Position numbers and translations under genes: made by a program | The notes under the pieces: generated by a model | The model's input: the letters and a program-made list of their open reading frames with translations, nothing else | Databases searched by the model: none | Told to the model about the DNA's origin: nothing | Part shown: positions 35,312 through 43,651 of the stretch, piece by piece | Layout: the number at the start of each line of letters is the position of its first letter | Position numbering within the stretch: the stretch's first letter is position 1 | Assembly (NCBI RefSeq): GCF_014642405.1 | Contig: NZ_BMIN01000013.1 | Coordinates: forward strand, 62,001-126,000 | Length of the DNA: 64,000 nt | Origin: Pontibacillus salipaludis | GTDB taxonomy: Bacteria > Bacillota > Bacilli > Bacillales > BH030062 | Direction of reading: 5' to 3'

Positions 35312-36268
35312 TTATCTTTGCCACTTCGTTCGAATCTGGTCTGCTTCAGCAATTATTCTTTGTATCAAGATTTCTACAGTAGGAATATCTTCAATTCTCC
35401 CTATTACTTGTCCAGCCCAGCCAAATCCTTTTTTTTGGTCTCCTTCATAAATATATCGTTTGTTTGCTTCCCCGTCGATATACGATTTTAACACGCTTAT
35501 ACCGGGATCGTCTTGTTCTAATTTCAGAATTTCTTCTGTCCATGGATTTAACAAAGCTCTTGCAGGGGTTCCAAGGGAGCGTTTAATGACTACAGTTGCT
35601 TGTTCATCCCCTTCAATGATGGCTTGTTTATAAGAAGGGTGAGCATGACGACACTCTTTTGTAGCGATAAAACGAGTTCCCATCTCAATTCCATCTGCCC
35701 CTAGGGCAAGCGCCGCCATAACCCCCCTTCCGTCTCCAATGCCACCTGAAGCGATAACTGGTATGGATACTGCATCAACAACCTGAGGGGTAAGAACCAT
35801 CGTCCCTACATCACCTCTTCCAAGATGCCCTCCTCCTTCTTGTCCAACAACCATCACGGCGTCAGCGCCTAACGCTTCCGCTTTAATAGCTTGACGCTTT
35901 GCTGCAACTAGAACAAGGGTCTTTATGGAATAAGGTTTCACCATATCTAAAACCGGTTTAGGGTTTCCACCTGTTACAGATATTACGGGTACCTGTTCAT
36001 CAATTGCTACTTGAACCATATGTTCGAAAGGTCTTCCGTGTTGCCCTATGGCAAAATTTACTCCGAAAGGTTTGTCTGTTTTTTGTTTTACCTTATGTAT
36101 TTCTTCTTTTAATGCTTCTGGTGACGATAAACTCATCGCTGTAATTTGCCCAAGCCCGCCTGAATTTGATACAGCTGAAGCAAGGTCTGAATAGGCTAAA
36201 TAAGCTAAACCACCTTGAATAATCGGATATTTTATATTTAATAAACGTGTAACACGCGTCTCATACAT
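35312..36268 (-). CDS. Nitronate monooxygenase / FabK-like FMN oxidoreductase
   Basis: 318-aa TIM-barrel FMN enzyme of the NPD/FabK superfamily. Marks: YPIIQGGLAYLAYSDLASAV, GVNFAIG, VVGQEGGGHLGRGDVGTM with the phosphate-binding and catalytic-His segment (GGGHLGR), and PVIASGGIGDGRGVMAALALGA. The superfamily includes 2-nitropropane dioxygenase-type enzymes and enoyl-ACP reductase II; the GGHLGR variant and lack of fab neighbours favour a nitronate monooxygenase-like role. First gene of a two-gene unit with yktA. Not in the B. subtilis speA-yktA interval that I recall. Confidence 0.85.
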   Translation of the reverse strand: MYETRVTRLLNIKYPIIQGGLAYLAYSDLASAVSNSGGLGQITAMSLSSPEALKEEIHKVKQKTDKPFGVNFAIGQHGRPFEHMVQVAIDEQVPVISVTGGNPKPVLDMVKPYSIKTLVLVAAKRQAIKAEALGADAVMVVGQEGGGHLGRGDVGTMVLTPQVVDAVSIPVIASGGIGDGRGVMAALALGADGIEMGTRFIATKECRHAHPSYKQAIIEGDEQATVVIKRSLGTPARALLNPWTEEILKLEQDDPGISVLKSYIDGEANKRYIYEGDQKKGFGWAGQVIGRIEDIPTVEILIQRIIAEADQIRTKWQR

Positions 36269-36360
36269 TCCGCGCCCTCCTCAGTCAAAATATTCAATTA
36301 ACTTTTATCGTATCAGAAAACAATTTTTTGTGTGAGTATCTAGCTTTTCTCCCCCTCTTT

Positions 36361-36369
36361 TGCTATACT
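36361..36369 (+). promoter_or_regulatory. Extended -10 (TGCTATACT) before speA
   Basis: TGC-TATACT, 37 bp before the speA start; no good -35. Confidence 0.5.
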
Positions 36370-36405
36370 TTCTTTGCTTTACTAAATGATTAAGAGGTGT
36401 TGTAT

Positions 36406-37878
36406 TTGTCCCAACAGCGCACGCCCTTGTTTACAGGGCTATTAGAACACGCGAAACAAAACCCTGTTCAATTCCACATCCCTGGTCATAAGACAGGAAA
36501 AGGGATGGATGAGGAATTTAGAAAATTCATAGGGGATCAGGCTCTATCTATTGATTTAATTAACATTAGTCCTTTGGATGACCTCCACCATCCACATGGC
36601 ATGATTAAAGAAGCTCAAAACCTTGCTGCAGAGGCATTTGGTGCCGATCATACATTCTTCTCTGTTCAGGGAACAAGTGGAGCAATCATGGCCATGATTA
36701 TGTCGGTTTGCCATCCTGGTGATAAGATTGTCGTTCCTAGGAATGTTCATAAATCTGTGACATCAGCTATCATATTTTCAGGTGCTACTCCTGTCTTTAT
36801 TCATCCAGAATTAGATGAGAATTTAGGTATCTCTCACGGGATCACACCAGAAGCCGTCCAAAAAGCCCTCGCAGCTAACCCTGACGCTAAGGGTGTATTC
36901 GTCATTAACCCTACTTATTTCGGAATTTCAGCTGATTTAAAGAAAATCGTTGAAATTGCTCATTCATATGATGTACCCGTTTTAGTAGACGAAGCTCACG
37001 GAGTGCATATTCATTTCCATGAGGAATTACCTCTTTCTGCCATGCAAGCCGGAGCAGATATGGCGGCCACCAGCGTACACAAATTAGGTGGATCTTTAAC
37101 GCAAAGCTCTGTTTTAAACTTAAAATCTCACTATGTAACGCCTGAGCGCGTTCAATCAGTTCTCTCGATGCTAACGACTACATCTACATCTTATATCTTG
37201 TTAGCTTCTTTAGATGCTGCAAGAAAGCACTTGGCGATTAATGGACGTAGACTTATTGAAGATACCATCAAACTTGCTGAAGAAACTAGAAAACAAATCA
37301 ACAATGTGCCTCACCTTCTATGCGTTGGAGATGAAATACTTGGGAGTAACGCAACGTATGATTATGATCCGACGAAACTCATCATATCGGTAAAACAATT
37401 GGGGATTACCGGGTACGACGTAGAAGTGTGGCTTAGAGAACAGTTTAACATTGAAGTTGAACTCTCTGACTTATATAACATCCTTTGTATTGTCACACCG
37501 GGTGATACAGATGAAGAAACAGGTATCTTGGTCCATGCATTAAAAACACTTTCAGAAGAATTCGAAGTAAAGAATAAAAATGAAGAACCATTGCAAGTAG
37601 AAGTACCAGATATTCCGGTACTAGCACTATCTCCTAGAGATGCTTTTTATGCGGACACAGAAATTGTTCCCTTAGATCATTCGATTGGAAGGATTAGCGC
37701 CGAGTTTGTTATGGTCTATCCCCCTGGTATCCCCATATGGCTTCCAGGTGAAATCATTACAAAAGAAAACATTCAATACATCCATTCCAATATGGATGCT
37801 GGCTTACCTGTTCAAGGACCAGAAGATGAAACGCTTGAAACCATTCGTGTAATCAAGGAACATAAAGCATTTCGATAA
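36406..37878 (+). CDS. speA: Arginine decarboxylase (biosynthetic, SpeA)
   Basis: PLP enzyme that makes agmatine from arginine, first step of polyamine synthesis in Bacillus. 490 aa, fold-type I, Orn/Lys/Arg decarboxylase major domain. Marks: FHIPGHKTGKGMD at the start, VQGTSGAIMAM (PLP phosphate), LVDEAHGVHIHFH and TSVHKLGGSLTQSS with the PLP Lys. The C-terminal third holds VMVYPPGIPIWLPGE. Start TTG at 36406, 6 nt after AAGAGGTG, gives MSQQRTPLFTG, matching B. subtilis SpeA; the tracked GTG at 36397 overlaps the ribosome site. SR1 lies immediately downstream, convergent. Confidence 0.95.
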   Translation: MSQQRTPLFTGLLEHAKQNPVQFHIPGHKTGKGMDEEFRKFIGDQALSIDLINISPLDDLHHPHGMIKEAQNLAAEAFGADHTFFSVQGTSGAIMAMIMSVCHPGDKIVVPRNVHKSVTSAIIFSGATPVFIHPELDENLGISHGITPEAVQKALAANPDAKGVFVINPTYFGISADLKKIVEIAHSYDVPVLVDEAHGVHIHFHEELPLSAMQAGADMAATSVHKLGGSLTQSSVLNLKSHYVTPERVQSVLSMLTTTSTSYILLASLDAARKHLAINGRRLIEDTIKLAEETRKQINNVPHLLCVGDEILGSNATYDYDPTKLIISVKQLGITGYDVEVWLREQFNIEVELSDLYNILCIVTPGDTDEETGILVHALKTLSEEFEVKNKNEEPLQVEVPDIPVLALSPRDAFYADTEIVPLDHSIGRISAEFVMVYPPGIPIWLPGEIITKENIQYIHSNMDAGLPVQGPEDETLETIRVIKEHKAFR

Positions 37879-37911
37879 GCGAATAAAGACAAAATAGCGA
37901 TTAAAATGAGC

Positions 37912-37943
37912 AGAGGACGAAATCTATATAGATTTCGTCCTCT
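37912..37943. terminator. Terminator hairpin of SR1 (and possibly speA)
   Basis: AGAGGACGAAATC and complement (37912-37924, 37931-37943), loop TATATA. T-richness after the stem is modest on both strands. Confidence 0.8.
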
Positions 37944-37982
37944 TGTATGTGTTTTGGTTGTGATCTTATAGAACCCTCTTAC

Positions 37983-38090
37983 TTATTCTTCTTCATTGCA
38001 AGTCGTGCATGTTCCGTAAAGAGTTGATACCTTCTCATCCTCATAGTGATCAATGATCCCCTGACAATCCTGACAAACGATAGTACCCAT
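37983..38090 (-). CDS. sr1P: SR1P, GapA-binding peptide
   Basis: 35-aa peptide encoded by SR1. The sequence begins MGTIVCQDCQGIIDHYEDEK and continues VSTLYGTCTTC, the SR1P signature with two Cys pairs (CQDC at 6-9, CTTC at 28-31) that look like a zinc site. In B. subtilis SR1P binds glyceraldehyde-3-phosphate dehydrogenase GapA and helps RNase J1 interaction. AAAGGAG precedes the ATG by 11 nt. rnjA is itself in this window (53.1 kb). Confidence 0.92.
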   Translation of the reverse strand: MGTIVCQDCQGIIDHYEDEKVSTLYGTCTTCNEEE

Positions 38091-38135
38091 TGAATATCCA
38101 ACTCCTTTGTTAGCGTTTTCATTTAACTTAATTAC

Positions 38136-38164
38136 ATTATAGTATGACATATAAAAGATTTCAA
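38136..38164 (-). promoter_or_regulatory. Sigma-A promoter of SR1
   Basis: Minus strand -35 TTGAAA (38159-38164), 17-bp spacer, -10 TATAAT (38136-38141): one of the best promoter matches in the window. Confidence 0.85.
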
Positions 38165-38186
38165 CCCTTAATTAGTATGTCATAAT
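38143..38186. promoter_or_regulatory. Two CcpN-type operators at the SR1 promoter
   Basis: TATGACATATA (38143-38153) fits the CcpN consensus TRTGHYATAYW fully and lies between -10 and -35. TATGTCATAAT (38176-38186) fits at all but one position and lies upstream of -35, 33 bp away (three turns). CcpN represses sr1, gapB and pckA in glucose in B. subtilis. The consensus is from memory. Confidence 0.7.
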
Positions 38187-38390
38187 ATAATTTAGGCAAT
38201 ACTAATACATTAAGTAAATCTCCCCTCCCTCTATAGTAATTAAGCTAAAACTTCCCACGCCTTACTTACTAATCTATACGCTGCATCTGCACTAAATATA
38301 GCTTGTCTAATGAAAATTATTCTTCATTTAAGGTAAATAGGTGAAGCTCTGTAAAAGGGGCATCAAACAAGGCTTATATGCATGAAAGAA

Positions 38391-38421
38391 AAAAGAAGAC
38401 TTCTGCAGAAGCCTTCTTTTG
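38391..38421 (-). terminator. Terminator of the deacetylase lipoprotein gene
   Basis: AAAAGAAG-aCTTCT and complement (38391-38420) with T-run on the minus strand. Confidence 0.75.
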
Positions 38422-38427
38422 TAGTCT

Positions 38428-39333
38428 TTATTCACCTGGTGTTTTGATTTCATCAGGATCTACCAATCCAAAGCCTTTATCTTTTAATCCTTGAACAATA
38501 TCTTCAAGAGCAGCTGATGTCCATTCACGATCATGCATAAGTAGGTTTGATCCATTTCCAAGTAATGGAGTGTTGAGCATAATATCTGTAATGGATTCTT
38601 TAGTCATGTAATCAGCTTTAAAATCATATCCGAAGCTCCAGTTCATCTGAACCATCCCTTCTTCCTCGACCACTTGCAGCGCATAGTCCGTGTTTACTCC
38701 ATGAGGAGCGCGGAAGAACTTCGGTCGCTCACCAATAATCTCTTCAATTTTATTGCTAAGAGAAACGATTTCCTCTCGTTGCTTTTCTTGGCTAACATCA
38801 TCAAGCTTTTGGTGAGTATAGGTGTGATTCCCTATTTCAAAGCCCATTTCATGAATTTGTTTAAGAATTTCTTGCTTTTCTTCTGATTCAATAAAATGGC
38901 CATTCACAAAGAAAATCGCAGGGGCATTTAGTTCTTTCAGAGTTTTGGCCATTTCTAAACCGTATTCATCAGGGGCGTCATCAATTGTAAGAAGCACAAC
39001 TTGTTCGTTTACACCTTCTTTTCCATCTAAGGGAACAACTGATGAAACGCCATTAATTTTATACTTCGGCTTTACTGGCTCTTCAGTTGCTACTTCCTCT
39101 TCACCTTCATCTGAAGAATCTGCATCCTCTTCGGATGAAGAATCGCTTTCTTCTTTGTTCTCACTGTTTTCATCTTTACTTTCATCTTCGTTGGCCATTG
39201 ATTCATCTTCTACTTCTTCTTGAGTTTCTTGTTCGTTTGATTCATCTTCTGTTTTTCCCGTTGTTTCATCTTGAGCACAAGCGGCTAAACTAAAGATGGA
39301 AACAAGTAATACGACCATAATCCATTTTTTCAA
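38428..39333 (-). CDS. Polysaccharide deacetylase (NodB homology) lipoprotein with acidic linker
   Basis: 301 aa. Lipoprotein signal (lipobox LAAC, Cys about 19), then a 65-residue Glu/Asp/Ser-rich linker (about 25-88) with almost no hydrophobic residue, then a NodB/CE4 domain (about 105-295). Catalytic motifs: TIDDAPDEYG (variant of TFDDGP), GNHTYTHQKL (metal H-x3-H), RAPHG (R-x-P-x-G) and LLMHDREW. The Ala for Gly in motif 1 is a small departure. Probably acts on peptidoglycan or another wall glycan outside the membrane. The acidic linker suggests a high-salt environment. Divergent from the next gene. Confidence 0.9.
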   Translation of the reverse strand: MKKWIMVVLLVSIFSLAACAQDETTGKTEDESNEQETQEEVEDESMANEDESKDENSENKEESDSSSEEDADSSDEGEEEVATEEPVKPKYKINGVSSVVPLDGKEGVNEQVVLLTIDDAPDEYGLEMAKTLKELNAPAIFFVNGHFIESEEKQEILKQIHEMGFEIGNHTYTHQKLDDVSQEKQREEIVSLSNKIEEIIGERPKFFRAPHGVNTDYALQVVEEEGMVQMNWSFGYDFKADYMTKESITDIMLNTPLLGNGSNLLMHDREWTSAALEDIVQGLKDKGFGLVDPDEIKTPGE

Positions 39334-39482
39334 TTTTGTTTCCCCCTATATATGTAATAACATGGTGCACATTACCATTATAATAAAGACTTTACCCATA
39401 TCCTATTGTTTTTTAACAAAAACATCTAATAAAATATAGAATAGGACTTTGTTCCTTCAATAAACTTGATAAGGTGAGATCG

Positions 39483-40544
39483 ATGGTTTCTTTATTAAAA
39501 AAATTCAATATTCTAGGTAGCCGAACCCTGAAGACAGGTATTTCTGTCTTCGTAACAGCATTTATATGTCTATTATTTAATTTGCCCGTTACCTTTGCTG
39601 TGATCACAGCCATTGTTACGATTGAGAACACAGCTGCAGACTCCATCAAAAAAGCGCTTGTTCGATTTCCTGCTTCTGCTATTGGAGCTCTTTTGGCTGC
39701 ATTATCCTTTGGTATACTCGGCCAAAACGCCTTAACATTTGCTTTGGCAGCAACACTTACCATTGCTGTGTGTTATCGTCTAAAGCTCTATGATGGAATA
39801 TTAGTTGCGACTATAACGGCCGTTGCCATGATTCCTGATTTCGATAGCCATTACATTGCATCCTTTTTCAGCAGACTTGGTACCACATCAATAGGTATTA
39901 TTGTCTCAAGCCTTGTGAACTTCTTCTTACTTCCACCCGACTACTCTAAGATGATCTATAAGAATGTAGAGGAATTGTTTTGTCAGGCAGCTGATATCTT
40001 AGACCATACGCTCCAAACTTGTATGGACAAGCAATCTGAAGAAAGTCGCAGAATGCAAAGAACTTATAGACAATTAACCTTTAAGCTCGAGAAGACGTAT
40101 CAACTTTCTCAATTCCAGCGTGAAGAATGGAAATACCATAAGCATTCTAAACAAGACATGCAAGCCTTCCAATATGCTCAAAAGAAATTAAACACGTTAC
40201 AACAAATTGTTTACCATTTAGGGAACCTACAGTACGTTAACTTAAATGTGAATGCCTTCAGTAAAGATGAAAAATCCTTAATCTTAAGTATCATTTCTTC
40301 GATGGCGGAAATATTAAGAACACCATCACATGAAATGACAGATGAACACTTCAAACAAATTGAAGCGTTAGACAAAGAGTTTTGGCATTGGAAAGAGGAG
40401 CATATTGAGCAAAATTCAAAATATCGCCACCACTTCCCACCTCAAACAATCGTCATTTATGAGCTACTTTGTCTGCATGACGTATTAGAGGAATTAGAAG
40501 AAATTTCACGTGATAAATATCGTCTAATACAGCTTCAGGATTAA
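39483..40544 (+). CDS. Aromatic acid exporter family (ArAE_1/FUSC-like) membrane protein
   Basis: 353 aa: four to six N-terminal membrane segments (to about residue 145) and a long helical cytoplasmic domain (about 150-353). The layout and GISVFVTAFICLLFNLPVTF, VTIENTAADSIKKALVRFPA fit the ArAE_1 family of putative small-molecule exporters. Substrate unknown. ATG at 39483 follows AAGGTGAG; GTG at 39474 overlaps it. 67 bp before the BCCT gene on the same strand without a terminator, so possibly co-transcribed. Confidence 0.85.
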   Translation: MVSLLKKFNILGSRTLKTGISVFVTAFICLLFNLPVTFAVITAIVTIENTAADSIKKALVRFPASAIGALLAALSFGILGQNALTFALAATLTIAVCYRLKLYDGILVATITAVAMIPDFDSHYIASFFSRLGTTSIGIIVSSLVNFFLLPPDYSKMIYKNVEELFCQAADILDHTLQTCMDKQSEESRRMQRTYRQLTFKLEKTYQLSQFQREEWKYHKHSKQDMQAFQYAQKKLNTLQQIVYHLGNLQYVNLNVNAFSKDEKSLILSIISSMAEILRTPSHEMTDEHFKQIEALDKEFWHWKEEHIEQNSKYRHHFPPQTIVIYELLCLHDVLEELEEISRDKYRLIQLQD

Positions 40545-40611
40545 TGTTTGAAGATCTCATCAGGTCATTGCTTGCTTTTGCAAGGTATCCTGAAAGGAAT
40601 GAGAAACTTCA

Positions 40612-42156
40612 ATGAAAAACGTAACAAAGGTATTTTTCCTTTCTATTGGTGTAGCCATTTTATTCATCATCTGGGGAGTCATCCCGAAAGAAACACTACC
40701 CAATTACAACTTAAATGCGGTAACAAGCAATATCCAAGGATTTTTAGTTGAGAAGTTTGGATGGTTCTATTTATTGTCTTCAACTGGATTTTTGATCTTT
40801 GCTATTTTTCTGATCTTCTCTAAGTATGGAAATATTAAGCTTGGAAAAGACACAGATGAACCAGAATACCCGTATATTACATGGTTTGCCATGCTGTTTA
40901 GCGCAGGGATGGGTATTGGACTGATTTTCTGGGGAGCAGCTGAACCTATAGCCCATTTCCATAACCCTCCCCTGGCTGAGTCGCAAACCCCAGCAGCAGC
41001 ACGAGAAGCACTTCGATACAGCTTCTTCCATTGGGGACTACATCCGTGGGGCATTTACGCAATCATTGCCCTCGCCTTAGCCTATTTTCAATTTAGAAAA
41101 GAAGCGCCAGGGTTAATAAGCTCGATTCTAACACCATTACTGGGGGAAAAGCGTACAAATGGTGCTCTTGGGACGCTTGTTGATTTTATTGCTGTTTTTG
41201 CCACTATTTTCGGGGTAGCTACTTCACTTGGTTTTGGTGCTAAACAGATCTCAGGAGGAGTCACGTATTTAATTGATGGTTTAGAAGATACATTTACGGT
41301 TCAATTAATCATTATTTTAATCGTGACGTTTCTTTACATGATTTCCGCTCAAACAGGTTTAAATAAAGGAATTAAATACTTAAGTAATACCAATATTGTA
41401 CTGGCTATTGCTTTAATGCTTTTCCTATTATTTGCAGGCCCTACAAACTTTATCATGGACCTGTTTACCACCACATTCGGCAGTTACTTACAAAACTTGC
41501 CTTCCATGAGCTTTAAACTTAGTCCATTTGAACAGAATTCATGGACCCAGGACTGGACGATCTTTTACTGGGCTTGGTGGATTGCATGGGCTCCATTTGT
41601 AGGAACATTTATCGCCCGTGTTTCTAAAGGACGCACTGTTCGTGAATTTATTTTAGGAGTTTTGCTTGTGCCCACTATATTCGGAGCCTTATGGTTTTCA
41701 GTGTTTGGTGGAACAGCGATTAATTTAGAGTTTTTTGAAGATGCGAAGATACAAGAGCTAGTAGCAGAGAACGGTTCAGAAGTGGCTTTATTCAGCGTAT
41801 TAGATCAAGTCCCCATAGGAGGGGTCATGTCTGTTATTGCCATCTTACTCATTAGCACGTTTTTTATAACATCAGCTGACTCGGCCACCTTCGTGTTAGG
41901 GATGCAGACAACTAATGGAGACCTTAATCCTTCTAATCAAGTGAAATTCATTTGGGGGCTTGTACAATCTACCGCAGCTGCTGTTTTACTTTGGCAAGGA
42001 GGCTTAGGCGCCTTACAAACGGCTGCCATTATAGCCGCATTCCCTTTTGCCATGATTATGATTTTAATGGTTTTCTCCCTTCTAAAATCATTTAAAGAAG
42101 AGGCTCAACGGTATCCGTTAACCAGACAGAAAAGAAAGCTGAAGGAAGAGAATTAG
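40612..42156 (+). CDS. BCCT family transporter (glycine betaine/choline/carnitine, OpuD-like)
   Basis: Sodium- or proton-coupled importer of quaternary ammonium osmolytes. 514 aa, 12 membrane segments. Family marks: LFSAGMGIGLIFWGAAEP (Gly-rich TM3), FHWGLHPWGIYAI, and the Trp-rich TM8 block WAWWIAWAPFVGTFIARVSK followed by GRTVREF. Short C-terminal tail (no long regulatory helix as in BetP). The precise substrate is not readable; betaine is likely in a halophile. Ends in a strong terminator. Confidence 0.92.
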   Translation: MKNVTKVFFLSIGVAILFIIWGVIPKETLPNYNLNAVTSNIQGFLVEKFGWFYLLSSTGFLIFAIFLIFSKYGNIKLGKDTDEPEYPYITWFAMLFSAGMGIGLIFWGAAEPIAHFHNPPLAESQTPAAAREALRYSFFHWGLHPWGIYAIIALALAYFQFRKEAPGLISSILTPLLGEKRTNGALGTLVDFIAVFATIFGVATSLGFGAKQISGGVTYLIDGLEDTFTVQLIIILIVTFLYMISAQTGLNKGIKYLSNTNIVLAIALMLFLLFAGPTNFIMDLFTTTFGSYLQNLPSMSFKLSPFEQNSWTQDWTIFYWAWWIAWAPFVGTFIARVSKGRTVREFILGVLLVPTIFGALWFSVFGGTAINLEFFEDAKIQELVAENGSEVALFSVLDQVPIGGVMSVIAILLISTFFITSADSATFVLGMQTTNGDLNPSNQVKFIWGLVQSTAAAVLLWQGGLGALQTAAIIAAFPFAMIMILMVFSLLKSFKEEAQRYPLTRQKRKLKEEN

Positions 42157-42167
42157 ACTATAACGAC

Positions 42168-42201
42168 ATAACGCTTAGAGCAATGAACTCTAAGCGTTTT
42201 T
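42168..42201 (+). terminator. Terminator of the BCCT gene
   Basis: AACGCTTAGAG and complement (42170-42180, 42188-42198) plus T-run. Confidence 0.88.
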
Positions 42202-42217
42202 ATTTTGGTAATCCATA

Positions 42218-42469
42218 TCATAAAATTGTAATCCAAGAATATAGCATATGCCCTCCCGTGATTAATGCAAAGCTTGCTATTATGTGTGGCAAGCTTTCTT
42301 TTTTAGAAAAATGGTACCTTTTTAGAAGCTGTGTTATAACGACTAGAAATAAACCGAACAATATAGCTTGAAACATCCAGTGGTCTTTCCTTGATATATG
42401 AATCACAAGCAAATAGCCACTCCAAAATATAAAGAGCACATTATATAAAAACCAATACTTCTTGCTCAA
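42218..42469 (-). CDS. Small three-span membrane protein, function unknown
   Basis: 83 aa if started at TTG 42469, which lies 6 nt after GGGGGTGG; an ATG at 42538 would add 23 residues but has no ribosome site. Three membrane segments (about residues 5-24, 31-48, 62-82). No family recognised. Isolated on the minus strand between plus-strand genes. Confidence 0.6.
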   Translation of the reverse strand: MSKKYWFLYNVLFIFWSGYLLVIHISRKDHWMFQAILFGLFLVVITQLLKRYHFSKKESLPHIIASFALITGGHMLYSWITIL

Positions 42470-42630
42470 ACCTAACCACCCCCTACTCGGACATGCTTTA
42501 TTACAGTATATGTTGCAGACAAGAGGAGTATTTTTCATTTATGTAACATTTAGATAACATTAGGAGAATTAATAAAAATGTCTGATACAATGAACACAAT
42601 AATATAGCAAGTAGGTAGGTGAAGCATGTT

Positions 42631-43026
42631 TTGAGTATGAAGTGGCTTCCATTGGCATTTTTATTAGTCTTATTTACCGGATCATGTACGGACCAAAAAG
42701 ATGCTTCCGTGGATGTATATAAAATGAATCCAACAGAAGATTATGAAGTTTTCTTCTACTCCAATAAGGCTACAATTGAGCTAGAAGAAGAATATATTAA
42801 CGCACTCTTAGAATTAAAATTATCAAATGATGATCATACCTCTCCTCTCACCCTGACAAAAACCCGATCTACAACAGAAGCTAAAGAGAGAGAAACCATT
42901 CATCAATATCCAGCATTAGTCATTCAAAGAGAAGGAAGTACAATGGCAACCATTTCTGGCAAGAAAGCAAAGCATGACATTCTTAAGGTTATAAACGATT
43001 CCATACAGAAGCTCCCCTCCTCCTAA
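42631..43026 (+). CDS. Small lipoprotein, function unknown
   Basis: 131 aa. N-terminal signal MKWLPLAFLLVLFTGSC with lipobox TGSC, followed by TDQKDASVDVYKMNPTEDYE. The mature part is hydrophilic with a beta-helix mix and EEEYINALLELKL. No family recognised. Start could be TTG 42631 (AGGTAGGTG 8 nt upstream), GTG 42619 or ATG 42637. Strong terminator follows. Its 3' side is repeat copy D. Confidence 0.68.
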   Translation: MSMKWLPLAFLLVLFTGSCTDQKDASVDVYKMNPTEDYEVFFYSNKATIELEEEYINALLELKLSNDDHTSPLTLTKTRSTTEAKERETIHQYPALVIQREGSTMATISGKKAKHDILKVINDSIQKLPSS

Positions 43027-43056
43027 AACGTTACCACATCGGTAACGTTTTTTTGC
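43025..43056 (+). terminator. Terminator of the small lipoprotein gene
   Basis: AAAACGTTACC and GGTAACGTTTT around ACATC (43026-43051), then T-run. Confidence 0.9.
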
Positions 43057-43077
43057 CTGATAGTATTTAATCTCATA

Positions 43078-43570
43078 TATTGCCCCTTATGTGGAAGGCT
43101 TGAAGCTGTGATATTTTAGCATGGAAAGGGCCGTTACGTTTATGAGTGCTTGGGCTTGCTCGGGGACAACTCGCTTTCCTGCGGGGAGCTGGGAAGCCTC
43201 CTCGTTCGCTGTCGCTCTCTGTGGGGTCTTCCCTAGGCTCTTTCCCCCGCGGGAGTCTCGCAGTCCTCGAGCAAGCCCCGGCTTTAAAGAGATGAACGGC
43301 CCCGTAGGTCGCATCAGGGGGGCTGAAGTCACCCCATATAGCATGTTTTCGTTCACCCTTATATGGTAAAGGTGGGCCTGGAAATTGCGAGACTCCCGTG
43401 GGCAGAAGAGCCTAGGTGAGACCCCGGAAGCCGGCGTGCCGGCTGAGGAGGCTCACCAGCTCCCCACAGGAAAGCGAGTGGTTTACAGGCCCACCTTATG
43501 CTCAATTGAAGTTAACGAAAACATCCTCTCAGCTTCGAGTCTTCAACAATCCTGCCCTATTTTTGAATAA
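43078..43570. repeat. Composite palindromic repeat, copy D
   Basis: Between convergent lipoprotein and pdhD genes, outside both of their terminators. First palindrome: 16-bp arms with one mismatch (43152-43167, 43263-43278; type GGGCTTGCTCGGGGAC) inside base stem GGGCCGTT/AACGGCCC (43128-43135, 43295-43302). Second: arms 43369-43380 and 43486-43497 (type AAGGTGGGCCTG) inside base stem TTTTCGTT/AACGAAAA (43346-43353, 43514-43521), with apical hairpin AGCCGGC-GT-GCCGGCT. Inverted ends as in the other copies. Confidence 0.87.
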
Positions 43571-43604
43571 GCATATAAGTAAGACCAACAACATTAATTG
43601 AACA

Positions 43605-43641
43605 TAAAAAATCCCCTGATCGTAATGATCAGGGGATTTTG
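43605..43641 (-). terminator. Terminator of the pdh operon
   Basis: Perfect 14-bp stem AAAATCCCCTGATC and complement (43608-43621, 43627-43640); T-run on minus strand. Confidence 0.92.
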
Positions 43642-43651
43642 ATAGAAAAGA

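Larger units (their letters stand above)
37900..38129 (-). ncRNA. sr1: SR1 dual-function small RNA
   Basis: In B. subtilis SR1 (205 nt, between pdhD and speA) base-pairs with ahrC mRNA and encodes the GapA-binding peptide SR1P. Here a strong sigma-A promoter (TTGAAA-17-TATAAT, 38136-38164) would start transcription near 38129. The SR1P ORF follows at 38090-37983, and a 13-bp-plus hairpin (37912-37943) ends the RNA: about 220-230 nt in all. Exact ends are inferred. The terminator hairpin also lies just past speA, so it may end that transcript too. Confidence 0.85.

Noticed and set aside
38190-38390. Further small RNA or gene upstream of SR1
   Set aside because: AT-rich sequence without ORF, hairpin or clear promoter.
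42470-42538. Start of the small membrane protein at ATG 42538
   Set aside because: No ribosome site there, and the extension is Cys-rich and unlike a membrane-protein start; TTG 42469 has a strong site.
43087-43601. Four ORFs of 61-89 aa in repeat copy D
   Set aside because: By-products of the palindromes; they occur on both strands and are not alike in frame to those in B or E.
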